Shown here piece by piece: positions 39,601-50,300 of a DNA stretch of 64,000 nucleotides (positions are counted from its first letter, which is position 1; each line of letters starts with the position of its first letter). The notes beneath the pieces are model-generated. The model made no database searches. It saw only the letters and a program-made list of their open reading frames with translations, and had not been told where the DNA came from. The DNA comes from Hypomesus transpacificus (Eukaryota > Chordata > Actinopteri > Osmeriformes > Osmeridae). Where the stretch lies: contig NC_061061.1 of the NCBI RefSeq assembly GCF_021917145.1, positions 10,714,494-10,778,493 on the forward strand, given 5' to 3'. Position numbers and translations under genes: made by a program.

Positions 39601-41765
39601 ACAGTGAGACCCAGCACGGAACCTGACGGAACTTCCGCTGTGGAGTAGACACCTGAGGAGGGGAGAAACACACACACGATGACCATTCAGAGAAACTACA
39701 ACATCCACAACTAAAACACTTGAACTGAGGAACCAAGGCTTTCAAACTGAAGACCTAAATCCCTGCAGGCAGAGCAGACCTTTGAGCAGATTCAAGATGT
39801 CCGCCTGTTTTCGATGGAGCGACATGTTCCTCTCGTCCTTGCAGTGCTCCGGCCACCAGAAACAAGCCTGCTGAGACGGGCTTGAAGCCTGAAACCCAAA
39901 CGAAACCTCCCTGAAACACTGAACGAGCCCTTAACCGTCCACTAACAGGTCATGAACTCTCCTTGCAGAGATTCCTCTGTGGTTCTTACGTCACACTCTG
40001 TGGCAGGTTCCAGGGTCTCCGTGAGGACTGAGTGCGACAGCGGTCCAATTAGACGATAGCGCACAATTTCCATTGTGAGGTCGCTACAACAGAACAACAT
40101 GAGGTCAGCATGAAAACAGCAGAACATGCTGTCCACCACAGTCCATTCAACACTGACTCAACCTAGCGTGATTTTTGTGCTTTGTGTGACACCCCTTTCA
40201 TTTATGCTAGTCGACTTGTTGGATATTTACATGTATTCATTTAGCAGACACTTATCCAAAGAGACTTCCAAGGGAGAGCTTTATGCAGAAGGAAAGACCT
40301 TTCCAGACACACCTCAGGACTATCCCAGTAGTGCTGGACCTCCAGGTCACAGGGGTGGTGGGAGATCTGGTTCCATCCCCCAGGACCTTCTTGGCAGGGG
40401 GCCCGGTAGTTTCAGTCTCCCCCTGGGAGCGCTTTCTCTTGGAGGCTTTGGTCCGGTCAGACTGAGGCCCCTTGGTCTCTGTGTCCGGGGCTAGGGCTTG
40501 GGCTGGACCAGGGGGGGGCTGAGAGGCGGGGGCTGGGGCAGGAGGCATCTCCTCTAGGGTTGGCGGAGGGGGCACAGCCTCAGAACACTGACACACGGCC
40601 CTCAGCTCAGGCAGCAGGTCCTGGTCCACGGAAGGACGTTCAATATGTTAACATTCAATGAGGTGACATCATACACATGCATCATCAATGGATAAGGATT
40701 GAGTTCAGTCGATCTCCTGTCTCACCTGTTTGAGTGTGGGGTGGATCCAGAGCCACAGCTGTCTGTGTGTGGAGTCCTGTGTACGGGGTCTCCACAGAAA
40801 GAGCACAGGGCCCAGGGGCTGGGCAAGGGCCTGGCCCGCTCGGTAAACCAAGGTACTGCCCTGCCTGCGCCCCGACAGGCTGGCTGCAGCTGCAAACGTC
40901 GGCCCTGCAATCACAGAGCCCGGGTCAACAAGGCAGGTTAACACGTGGTCAAATCCAGACCCAGGTTTTTACAACAAACCCAAAATAGAAGTATCTAACA
41001 AGCGGTCTCAGACTTATGGACCAGGGTTTCCGCAGGTTTTTTATTTATTTATAGCAATATCCTCCGTTGTCTTATTTTCTCCCTTCCATTCCAAACCGTG
41101 ACCAACGCCAGACTGCCATCTCTGCAGAACGCATTAGTCTATTGCACAAAGTACACATCACATACACAACACACATGAAAAGCCCCCACATCCGCAAAAC
41201 CCAAACAAGCGTCCCGAGCACACGTCCGTGGAGCTGACCTGAATCCTTGCAGGTCAGCTGGGCCAGGGCAGCCAGGAGCAGGCCCTCCTCCCCTCGGAGC
41301 TCCAGGCAGCAGTGATAGGACAGGTCCTGGGGAGCCAGAGCACAACAGCAGCCTCAGCAGGACCGACATCACCCTCAAAAGGTCAACAGGTCTAAAGGGC
41401 GGGAGGGCTTCTGACCTGCAGCAGGCAGTGGCTGCTCATGGCGCGGTAGCAGGCCCGGTAGCACTTGTAAGTGGGCCGTTCCCCCAGGCAGTAGCCCCAC
41501 CTCTTTGCCATGTGGAAGCGCTTGGCGTGCCAGATGTGCGTCTCCAGCCACACGTTCCGCCGTTGGCGCCGGTTGAAGTCCAGGAGCAGGTTGCCGTGGC
41601 GACGGCGGGCCTTGCGGCTCTTGGTCTTGGACTGGGGCTTCTTCTCCTTCTGCCCCAGCTTCTGGCTCTTCTCCAGCTGACAAGGCAAAAACAGGCGGAG
41701 GCTCGAGTGAGCGTCCTTCTCGTTCTGCTGACCTAGATCCGATTCCAACTTGATCCACAGTGTTT

Positions 41766-41799
<34 letters not shown>

Positions 41800-42543
41800 C
41801 AGCCGTACCATCCTGTTAGCCACCTCCCTCAGCCTGCAGGGGAGTCTCTTGGTGTTGTGGCTCATGGCCCTCCTCCTCATGTGCTTGGGCAGCACACCGA
41901 ACGCATGCACACTCCCCGTCGTCTTGGTAACCGCCTTGAGCATGGCGTTCACCTCGGCGGCCCTGGCCTTGATAAACCCTGAGGCTGAGGGGGGGGATTA
42001 CATCCATGTAAATACACTTTTTCTTATTAATATTTGTGATAGCACTGGAGTTGTTAACAAGCTCTCTATAAACTTGAACATGTTGATCATATGGAGGACA
42101 CCAGTTTCTCTTTAACAACGCAGAGCCTGAAAGGAGCAGAAAGCCATGGCTTTACCTGTGATGGCTTTGGGGAGCTCCTGACCATAGGCCTTCCCGTCTC
42201 TCTGGTGGCCCCGGACCCAGCCACCTCCGTGGATGGGGTGAGAAGACCCCCGGTCTCTTGCCGGCGATGGATCATGACCACGACCTGCAGAGAGAGAGCA
42301 GGGTAGTGAAATAGAGCTAATGGCAGATAACCTTACCGGTCAACGGTTGGTCTGTCGGCTAAGACAGACTTGAAGAATGATCTGGATGTTTCACACTCGG
42401 ATAGAGCAGTTACCGTGTGATGGACCCTCTCCTCCGTTTCTGCAGTGCGAGCTGCCAGAGCCGACTCCAGGGGAGGTATACGTCACACTGCTGGGCTGAT
42501 TTTTCAGCTTCTTATTGCGCATCCTTTCTTTGGCTGACGACAT
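36633..42543 (-). CDS. pop1: Ribonuclease P/MRP subunit POP1
   Basis: Thirteen coding exons give 1021 aa (about 1024 in human), in order: 42414-42543, 42156-42284, 41809-41984, 41416-41676, 41239-41326, 40726-40904, 40313-40620, 39990-40083, 39780-39888, 39533-39652, 38476-38941, 37889-38116 and 36633-37410. All phases agree and all introns are GT-AG. POP1 is the large protein scaffold of nuclear RNase P and RNase MRP, which process pre-tRNA and pre-rRNA in the nucleus and nucleolus. Exon 1 begins [12 protein letters not shown]. Exons 3-4 carry the conserved basic block ([37 protein letters not shown]). Exon 11 carries the POPLD region ([26 protein letters not shown]). Exon 12 restores [18 protein letters not shown]. 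Exon 13 has a Ser/Pro/Thr-rich insert before a conserved end ([26 protein letters not shown]). A minus-strand GTGAGT donor at 42781-42782 suggests a non-coding first exon. Confidence 0.96.
37739..37817. repeat. (CA)n plus poly-G tract in pop1 intron 12
   Basis: CA repeat at about 37739-37763, then a G homopolymer at about 37798-37816. The G run has quadruplex potential and is a likely place for length error in the assembly. Confidence 0.85.
39331..39347 (-). repeat. tRNA-like T-arm/B-box, probable SINE in pop1 intron 10
   Basis: The minus strand has CCAGGTTCGAATCCTGG: a perfect 5-bp stem around the TTCGAAT loop of a tRNA T-arm, containing the B-box GGTTCGAATCC. Upstream (about 39348-39440) are hints of an anticodon-like hairpin (CTGC/GCAG), but I could not fold a full cloverleaf. 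The surrounding sequence, about 39290-39440, is probably a tRNA-derived SINE in the same orientation as pop1. Confidence 0.45.
40224..40274 (+). repeat. Short teleost interspersed repeat fragment in pop1 intron 7
   Basis: ATTTACATGTATTCATTTAG followed by CAGACACTTATCCAAAGAGA resembles the copy at 19751-19783. It ends about 40 bp from the pop1 exon 7 donor at 40311-40312. Confidence 0.5.
41768..41799. repeat. (GT)n microsatellite in pop1 intron 3
   Basis: GT repeat lying about 10 bp beyond the exon 3 donor (minus-strand GTACGG at 41808). Confidence 0.9.
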
Positions 42544-42868
42544 TTATCCAGCTATCAGAGACGGAATAGTTTGGGCGTAATGGCATGCACTGTATCCTCA
42601 TTCACTTACTAATGCACACTGCTAGCTAGCTAGCTAACCAACGCTAGCTACTGAAGCCTAACCAGTTTATCTTACTTATTAAGCTAGAACCAATGTCATG
42701 ATTGTGTATTAATAGTAGTTTAGTATCGGCTTAAAGACCTTACTGCTATGTAGATACAAAATAACGACAATAACACACTCACCTTAAAGTTTTAAACAGA
42801 GGAATGCTATTCAAAACGCACGCTGTCACATTTCTATCGGCATGTGAATTTTCAGCAAGTTGTCACTA

Positions 42869-42876
42869 ACTTCCGG
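42869..42876 (+). promoter_or_regulatory. ETS/GABPA-like site
   Basis: ACTTCCGG, the canonical ETS core, in the pop1/rida divergent promoter, 15 bp from the ZNF143-like motif. Confidence 0.5.
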
Positions 42877-42890
42877 ATACTTGGTGTTCA

Positions 42891-42903
42891 TGGGATATGT
42901 AGT
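42891..42903 (-). promoter_or_regulatory. ZNF143/SBF-like site
   Basis: The minus strand reads ACTACATATCCCA, fitting the ACTACANNTCCCA core of the ZNF143 (Staf/SBF) element common at bidirectional vertebrate promoters. Confidence 0.5.
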
Positions 42904-43026
42904 TCAAGAATATATTGAGATAGCACGCATTGCGTTCGAACCGGACTCAGCGGTCATTTGACGTTTCTCAGCCACGCGGTTCCACCTGTTTCGTTGAACT
43001 GTTAGTTGACTATTTGGGTTCCAGCC

Positions 43027-44761
43027 ATGTCTGCCATCATCAGGAAGATAATCAACACAACAAAGGCTCCTGCAGCCATCGGTCCATACAGGTAAAGAAA
43101 TAACACCCGGTGCATGCTAGAATTTTGTATTATTACTTAGAGGGGGTATGCAATTTCATTCAGTTAACTTTTAGTGTCTAATGCACGTCTTGGTGGTTAA
43201 AGGTCCGTTTGTTCATAAAAAAATATGTGTTCAGGTCGTACGTAAACAGATCCGTGAACCGAAATTTGTATAGTAATGGAGTTCTGAATGGAAGTTTTTG
43301 GAATGGGTGTCACCCTCTGACCCAATAGCAATGGAGAGGGTGGGGCAAAGTGCATGTCAGCTATAACCGTGGTCAGGGTCCGGGTGAAAGTACTGGCTTT
43401 TGGCTAATGCCTTTATCCGTTGCATTATGTCTACCGATTTGCGTGGATTGGCAATATTCCTAAACCTTCTTGCAAATGATATTTGTACCTCTGTAGAACT
43501 ATTCCCATTCCTACTTTTTTCTGTGCCAAATATAACTAAAATGCGAACAAAAAGGTTTGGCATCTCTTATGAATCTGATCAAGGTTGTTACTGCGTTTAA
43601 CCACGAGGTGGCGTTATAGCATCATGTTTCAAGAGTGTGCCCGTACTAATGGTGGTTTCATTTTGTTCCAATACAGTTGGATCTGTAGTTAGTTTCTGGG
43701 ACTAGGTTTCACATATTCCATGAGTAGACATGTTTAATGAGAGAGTCTGTCTTCCAGCCAGGCGGTGATGGTGGACCGGACCCTGTATGTCTCCGGGCAG
43801 CTGGGGATGGACCCCACCTCTGGACTGCTTGTGGATGGAGGAGTGCAGGCCCAAGCCAAACAGGTGATGTTCAGACACACACACACACACACTGTCTCTC
43901 GCAAGCAAGCATGCACGACCAAACCAAACAAGTGGATTCTCAGTCACCTTCGGGGAATGTGTTGATGTGTGCTCCCCCCTCCCCTACAGGCTCTGATCAA
44001 CATGGGTGAAATCCTCAAGGCAGCAGGGTGTGGCTATGACAACGGTGAGGACTACACTGCCATGGAGACGGTTGAACCGTTGTGGATGTCATGTAATAAT
44101 GTGATTAATAAACGAGTTCCTCTTTGTTTCAGTTGTCAAGACCACAGTGCTTTTGGCTGACATGAACGACTTCACCAATGTCAATGACGTTTACAAACAA
44201 TGTGAGTGGTCTTGATCCATTACTTTGGTGGCTACAGCACTACAAACCTATTGTTGTGCATCATCTTGAAAGGATTGAACGATCTTGCTTAGTTGACCCA
44301 CCAGATGGCGCTGTTGCTCAACAAACAACTGTCCCAGCATGTATGGGAGATGTGTGTATGTGGCACTCCAAAAAAACATGGAGTTCTACTCAGTAACAGG
44401 AACTACAGCCTCTCGACAGAGAGCTTCTCCCTCAGGATACATATTCATCCATGGGTTTCCTTTGCTCTCATATGCATCATCAGATATTTACTCAAGCATC
44501 GTATGTAATTTTAAGTATAGGTAGATCTGAGACCTTGTGTGTGTGTGTCTAGTTTTCAGCACCCACTTCCCTGCTAGAGCAGCCTACCAGGTCGCTGCTC
44601 TGCCCAGAGTGAGTGTCGCTTTGACATCTTTAACCAACCTATTGTCTTTGTTCAACGTTCAAACAACATTTACTCTCTCTCCCTCCTTTCTCTCTCAGGG
44701 GGGGCTTGTGGAGATTGAAGCAGTCGCGGTCTCGGGCCCTATAACGGATGCCTCCTCCTGA
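43027..44761 (+). CDS. rida: 2-iminobutanoate/2-iminopropanoate deaminase RidA
   Basis: Six exons encode 137 aa, the length of human RIDA: 43027-43091, 43758-43863, 43990-44044, 44133-44201, 44553-44608 and 44699-44761. All junctions are AG/GT and in phase. The protein belongs to the YjgF/YER057c/UK114 family, small trimers that hydrolyse reactive enamine/imine intermediates from pyridoxal-phosphate enzymes and so protect metabolism. Conserved signatures are IGPYSQAV (Tyr21), YVSGQLGMDP, NMGEILKAAGC, KTTVLLADMNDF and FPARAAYQVAALP. Arg107, the substrate-binding arginine, falls exactly at residue 107. The C-terminus lacks an obvious SKL-type peroxisomal signal. Start ATG 43027 gives MSAIIRKIIN, as in vertebrate orthologues. 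It is transcribed divergently from pop1 and converges on erich5. Confidence 0.97.
43601..43616 (+). promoter_or_regulatory. CTCF-like motif (rida intron 1)
   Basis: CCACGAGGTGGCGTTA matches most of the CTCF core on the plus strand. Weaker than the copy at 44298. Confidence 0.35.
44298..44312 (+). promoter_or_regulatory. CTCF-like motif (rida intron 4)
   Basis: CCACCAGATGGCGCT is a full match to the CTCF core CCASYAGRKGGCRS on the plus strand. It lies between rida exons 4 and 5. Confidence 0.5.
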
Positions 44762-45284
44762 AGGAAACACCAATCAGCACACTGGAATTGGAAGAATAGA
44801 ACATGTGCCAGCCAATCACAGTACCTGTATACATTCTTGATCTGTACAACAGATGTTCCAATCAAACTGTTGACTTCACTTAGGGACTTCAAGATAATGA
44901 TTATGATGTGACATTTTGGGGATATGAATTGACAGTTAGCTTTACAGTCAGATGCCTGAATAGTGGCGGTTGGTTGGAATGAAGGTGTATGGATGGGTCG
45001 TGTGTGAGTCACGGAGCAGTCATCTGTTTTGCTTGCATGGCGCCTGCCCATGCACTTTCACCAGCATAGTTAACTTTAATGAGGGGTGTTCAGAGCCTCC
45101 GGCATCAGACAACAACAATGAGCTTAATATTCCCCACGGCTACTGTTTTTGCTTAGTTTTATGGAGTACAACCGAGGACTACCTACTGACCAAGCCCTGC
45201 TTTGTTTATTGCATTACTCTTAAACCAGCCTGGTCTTGACTCTCCTTTTCAGTCCTAACAGCTACTGTACTCTGTCATGGCAAG

Positions 45285-45290
45285 AATAAA
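45285..45290 (+). promoter_or_regulatory. Candidate rida polyadenylation signal
   Basis: AATAAA in the context CAAGAATAAAGATGG, about 525 bp after the rida stop. Confidence 0.6.
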
Positions 45291-45465
45291 GATGGAGCCT
45301 GGTTCCTGTGTCGTGTATTTGGTAGCTACGTGGTCCTTAATGGATATGGATGATGTGGAAGGTGGAGGGGTTGTGGAAAGTCTTCATTCCTGTGGAGATG
45401 GGTGATGTATACCTGAGAGGACAGATGAACTGGCCTACACCCTCTTCCTTGAGGGCTGGGACGAT

Positions 45466-45503
<38 letters not shown>

Positions 45504-45537
45504 ACAGGTAAACCAGTCTGAGTATTAGTAAGCAAGA

Positions 45538-45543
45538 TTTTAT
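45538..45543 (-). promoter_or_regulatory. Candidate erich5 polyadenylation signal
   Basis: Minus-strand AATAAA about 1.6 kb beyond the erich5 stop and 250 bp from the rida signal. A closer non-canonical signal is possible. Confidence 0.35.
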
Positions 45544-47146
45544 TTGGACTGTACACTAAAACATTAGCACATCACATACACAGCTCAGAAATAACATACG
45601 ACAGAAGAGTGATCGTTTCTGGGCCTTGCATAGAAAAAGAACATGGAAAAACATTTGATCCCGCTACCCATCGTCATCATACGAACCAACATTAGACAAG
45701 CAGGCACAGTCTTTCCCAACCATGGTATGAGGTGAGACTGAGCCTTCAAAACTGTCAAAGGACCAGACACTGGAGTCTGAACATGTCAAATTCCCTAAGC
45801 CATTTTATAATGGTCTTCATTCTGTTATGTTTAGGGTTAAAAGGATCAGTTTCTGTAGGAGGTGCACCGCAAACCCAGTGTTGTGTTGGTGTGTTATGTT
45901 GTAAAGCCTGAAGGAACAAGAGGATAAGAGTTAATGGATCCGCTAATGGAAGCTTTCTTGACTTTGATCCTTGTCCTCTGGATGAAAAAACATGATCACT
46001 GACTCCTGTAATATTTGATTTACAATACATAACCTCCTCCACACCAGCCTCACTCAGTCTGCATTTGGTACAATGTACTGTTTCCTTAGCGTAGATGGTC
46101 ACCTAAACAGAGTAACTTCCATTCATAATTGCTTTTTAATGACAAACTTATATACACAAGGCGACAGGAAAGAGAAGCCCTAACATGCACGCAACACACA
46201 TAAACTCATCCCATCGTATATCAACACTCTGCTCTACAGTTAAACCTTTAGTATTCACATACCTACATGTACTTGTCAACCCTTTTTGAATTCATCATTA
46301 GCGAGGTTTAGATTACCATGGAAAGGGTGTGGTGAGTCCATCTTCCTTCGCCTGGTTGAGCGCGCTAGGCTAACATGTAACATGTATTTGCATTCACAGT
46401 TGTTATAATATGTTTGGCTTGTATTCCTCATCATTGGAGCAGCTAGTTAAGTAGTAATGAATCTAGGTAGCCTTTCCACGCGAAGCTGATCCGCACCACG
46501 GCCACTCCACCCTGATGTTTCGAAAGTGACAGTGTTGTCCTGTAGCCTGTTCACAGTTGTGCTCTGGTATCCATCGTCGTGCATCATCCTGCTTCAGCAC
46601 AGCAGCTAACAGTCTGTTTGAGGGAGCTGCGAGGCTCAAGGCACTTCTTTCAGTAACAATGCCAGTACCAGGAGTGAGAAATATTATATGTACAAATGGA
46701 GGAAACAGTGTGATCTTTCTGGAAGAACAGGTTATGAAGGCATCCTGGTGTAAGAACTCACAGTAAAAATCGAATGGAGCTGGTCTGCAGCTAGTTAGGC
46801 ATGTGTGTGTGTTTGTGTGTGTGCGTGTGCTTTTACAGTAAAAGTGTGTGTTTGTTTTCCAGTAGCCTTTTTCTCGTGCATCTTTGGGTTTGTGCATTAT
46901 TTCCTCATATATTCATCATTTTCATTCCACTTGGCGCTGTAAGAAAAAGGGAAAAATGACTTAGACTTCATATCCTACAAATCATTTAGCAACAAACATT
47001 CAAAAGCATGCAGCTCTGACGCCCTGTTGCCATGCAGACATTTAATTGGCAACAGAGCGAGAAGAGCTCTTTCAGAGTGAGGGGCAAGGGGGTTCAATGA
47101 GTACGTTCGTCTCACCAGAGGCCTCTTCATGTTGGGGTGAGGACCT

Positions 47147-47320
47147 CTAGTCCTTTTTGGCCTTCTGTGCTTCCTGTAGGACCACTTCAGCTGCCTGCGC
47201 CGCCACTGTCTCCAACACATTCACTGGAGACAGATCATATGACACAACCAGGAAGTCAGACATTGGCTGGCATTTCCATGCATGAAACATGACATTCTGA
47301 CATGAAGTGTGGGGGAGGGT

Positions 47321-47351
<31 letters not shown>

Positions 47352-50300
47352 GGGTGGGGGTAGTCTTAAGTTCTTTGACATGTTTGAATGATGAAGGAAC
47401 AACTTCATCGTCAGCTACACTAAAGAAACATCAACACATCAACACAGCCGCAGCACACACAGTCCCTACATGGGAAGTGTCAACATTCCAGTGCCGTCAG
47501 TACATCTTGTACCCCCGCAGAGCCGGTTTAGTGAATAGAGCTGACCTGTGCTGTGTTTCTCAAACACACATACATGAACAGGGTGTGGGTAGGCCTTGCA
47601 CACACACATCTCAGAGAGAGAGAGGGGTGGGAGGGTGCCCGAGTTATGCGACTCCTCCCCTCAGCCAGCACTTGCACGGGTAGGCTGAAGGGGCCTCCTT
47701 TCCCTAAAAGTACAGTATGTTCTTTCCCTGTTTGAAGAAGGGATATATAGAAAGACTGCATTTGTGCTGTTCCTCCAGCAAAAATTAGCATTAGAATAGA
47801 TGCCCTTGCACAGAATACTATGTCCTAGACACCCGCTTCATTAAATGAGAAGTTACTGATCGTTTATTACCTGATGAAGGCATTCTATAATAACTGTATG
47901 GTTTAAGAATCAATACATCTTTACGGTGTGTGTGCTTGTTTGTGTTGGAGAGCTATATGCTCCAGCCATGACAACAGCCTCTTGTGTGAGTCTCTGTGGT
48001 CAGTGAGAGGCTGGTCTTCTCTCAAACTATACGGAGACCAAGACACACATACTACTGAATCAAAACAGACAATGGCTTCATTCTCCACTGCCACATGTAC
48101 AGCTCTATTTAACATGCCATTTACATTCGTAGAGACGGGGGGGGTCCGAATATTTACATGTGTTATGTAATCCCTAGTAACAGTGCATAAGTCTATGCAG
48201 GCACAGAGAACAATGAGGGAGTGTATGTTGTCGATAGCAAGACACAGAAGCCCCAACCACACACTGGAGAGTGTCTCCTTCAGTCCGAGGCAGCATTGTC
48301 TCACACACTGCCTTGTCTGTCCATCGCATTAAAAGGACAAAACCGTCCTATTAATCTGCCCCCCCTCCCTCACCCTCCCCAGTGCTGGTTCAGTCTATAT
48401 GCAGGGTTATTCATTACCAGGACAGCTGGTCACCAAAGCTGACCCATGAGGAACCAACACTGGGCCTGTAGTGTGTTGGATACTCTAGTCTTGGTTACCG
48501 GGTGTTAATGATGTCATTAAGGCCTTGGGGGTCGGCCTTCATTAGCCTTGACACTCATATGTAACCAAGAGAAGCTAGGTTCGACACTGCAACTCACTGT
48601 TTGACAGTGTGGGTCAATGTGTTTAGGGTTTGTTTTTATAATGCCTCACACGGTAACTAGGTCCAGTTGATCCTTGGGGATAAGGCTTGTGGACAAAGGG
48701 GAGCTGGCCTTGGTAACAAGGACGTTAATGAGTTAGTTTGCCCAACACCCATACACGCCAGAACCTGAATACACAGAGAAGACAGATGTTCCTACCTCAG
48801 TCCTTCTTAACCAGGATTGCTGAACGTCTGTTTTTCACTCCGCAGGCTCTTTGGTGATTTGTTTTTACTAATTGAATCTCTATGCTTGTTTGCACATGCT
48901 CAGACACACACAAACACATGCTGTGTCCCAAATCGCATGCTATAACTTTTAGTTACTTTCAGTAGGCACTGCGGCTTCCATTATAATGTAAGTACTGTTG
49001 CATACTACTTCGTCATGTAACTAAAAATGGAACTGGCCCAGATACGTATGTATCAGTCCCCTATTGAACAGTTGACTGTGGTACAAAGGGTTTTTGGTCA
49101 GAATAGCCAGAAAGGCATGCTGGGCTCGCACACTGCAAAATGCTACTGGATGTAATACATCCTGGTATTTTTGGCATCCTTTATTAGACATTCTATGTCT
49201 CTATCAAAACCCTTTTTTAATCATAAAAAATGGTATGGTATGCACCTACACAACTCTAATTTGAATGCATGTTTGCATGGGTGACTCAGCTATGTGTTCA
49301 TTTTCAGGGGCAGGTTAGCCTGATCAGACATGAAACCGTTTCTTCAACTCATTTTACCACTGAAGCAACAGGTATTTCAGGAAGCCATGACAACACCCAA
49401 TGAGATGGAACCAATACGCCCTGCAGGCTGGGTTAGGGCTGATAATGTCTGTCAGGAATCCAGTTATGAGACATTAAATAGATATTTGTCATGTGACCAC
49501 TCCATTTAGTGATATATAGGTTTGGTTAAAAGCCCATTTACGTGTGGACATGTAATATCTCAGCTGATAAGAGACAGATCAGTTTTAGCGAATGAGAGAG
49601 AGGCCTGCTGTGAATACATACCTCCAGCTTGGAGCACAAAAGCAGGGGTAATGACTGGAGCAGGGGTAATAGCAGGTGTAGGAGCAGAAGCCACAACTGG
49701 AGAAGGTGCAGGAGCAAGAGCAGGTTCCAGAACAGCGACTGGGGCAGGTTCAGGAGCAGGGGCAACAACTGGAACAGGGGCCGTAGCAAGGACCGGGGTA
49801 GGTTCAGGGGTAGGGACCGGGGTAGGTTCAGGAGCAACAACAGGCTCAGGAGCAGCAACAGGTTCAGGGGTAGGGACCGGGGTAGGTTCAGGGGTAGGGA
49901 CCGGGGTAGGCTCAGGAGCAGCAACAGGTTCAGGGGCAGGAGCAGGGACCGTGGTAAGTTCAGGGGCAGCAGCAGAGACGACAACAGGTTCAGGGGCAAC
50001 AACTGGAACAGGGGTAGTAACTGGGGCCGGGGTAGGTTCAGGGGCAGGAACAACAGCAGGTTCAGGGGAAGGAGCAGGGACCAGGGTAGGTTCAGGAGCA
50101 ACAACTGGTTCAGGAGCTGAAGCAGGGACCGAGGTAAGTTCAGGGGCAGGGGCTGGTTCTGGGTTAGTGGCAGGAATGGTAGTAGGTGCGTGAGCAGCCG
50201 GTGTGGGTTCAGGGGCTGGGTCTGCACCTGAGACTGGAGCTGGGGCACCCTCCACTGGTGCACTGGGGGCTGCTGCTGGAGCTGGCTCTGCTACGGCTAG

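Larger units (their letters stand above)
42544..43026. promoter_or_regulatory. Shared divergent promoter of pop1 and rida
   Basis: Only 483 bp separate the two start codons, which face away from each other. On the minus strand a GTGAGT donor (42781-42782) and a TAG acceptor just upstream of the pop1 ATG (about 42555) suggest a non-coding pop1 exon from about 42783 to about 42860. rida transcription should then start within about 42920-43026. The interval between holds an ETS-like site and a ZNF143-like site, both typical of TATA-less bidirectional housekeeping promoters. A GCTAGCTAGCTAGCTA run lies at about 42621-42637. Confidence 0.65.
44762..47146. other. Region between convergent rida and erich5 (3' UTRs)
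   Basis: The rida 3' UTR runs about 530 bp to AATAAA at 45285. The erich5 3' UTR may run from 47146 down to about 45520. A CA tract lies at 45468-45508. The rest is unremarkable AT-rich sequence with no coding exon that I can support. Confidence 0.6.

Noticed and set aside
49522-50193. 223-aa plus-strand frame (Gly-Ala-Thr rich)
   Set aside because: Same repeat artefact, and it extends past the erich5 exon boundary into an intron.
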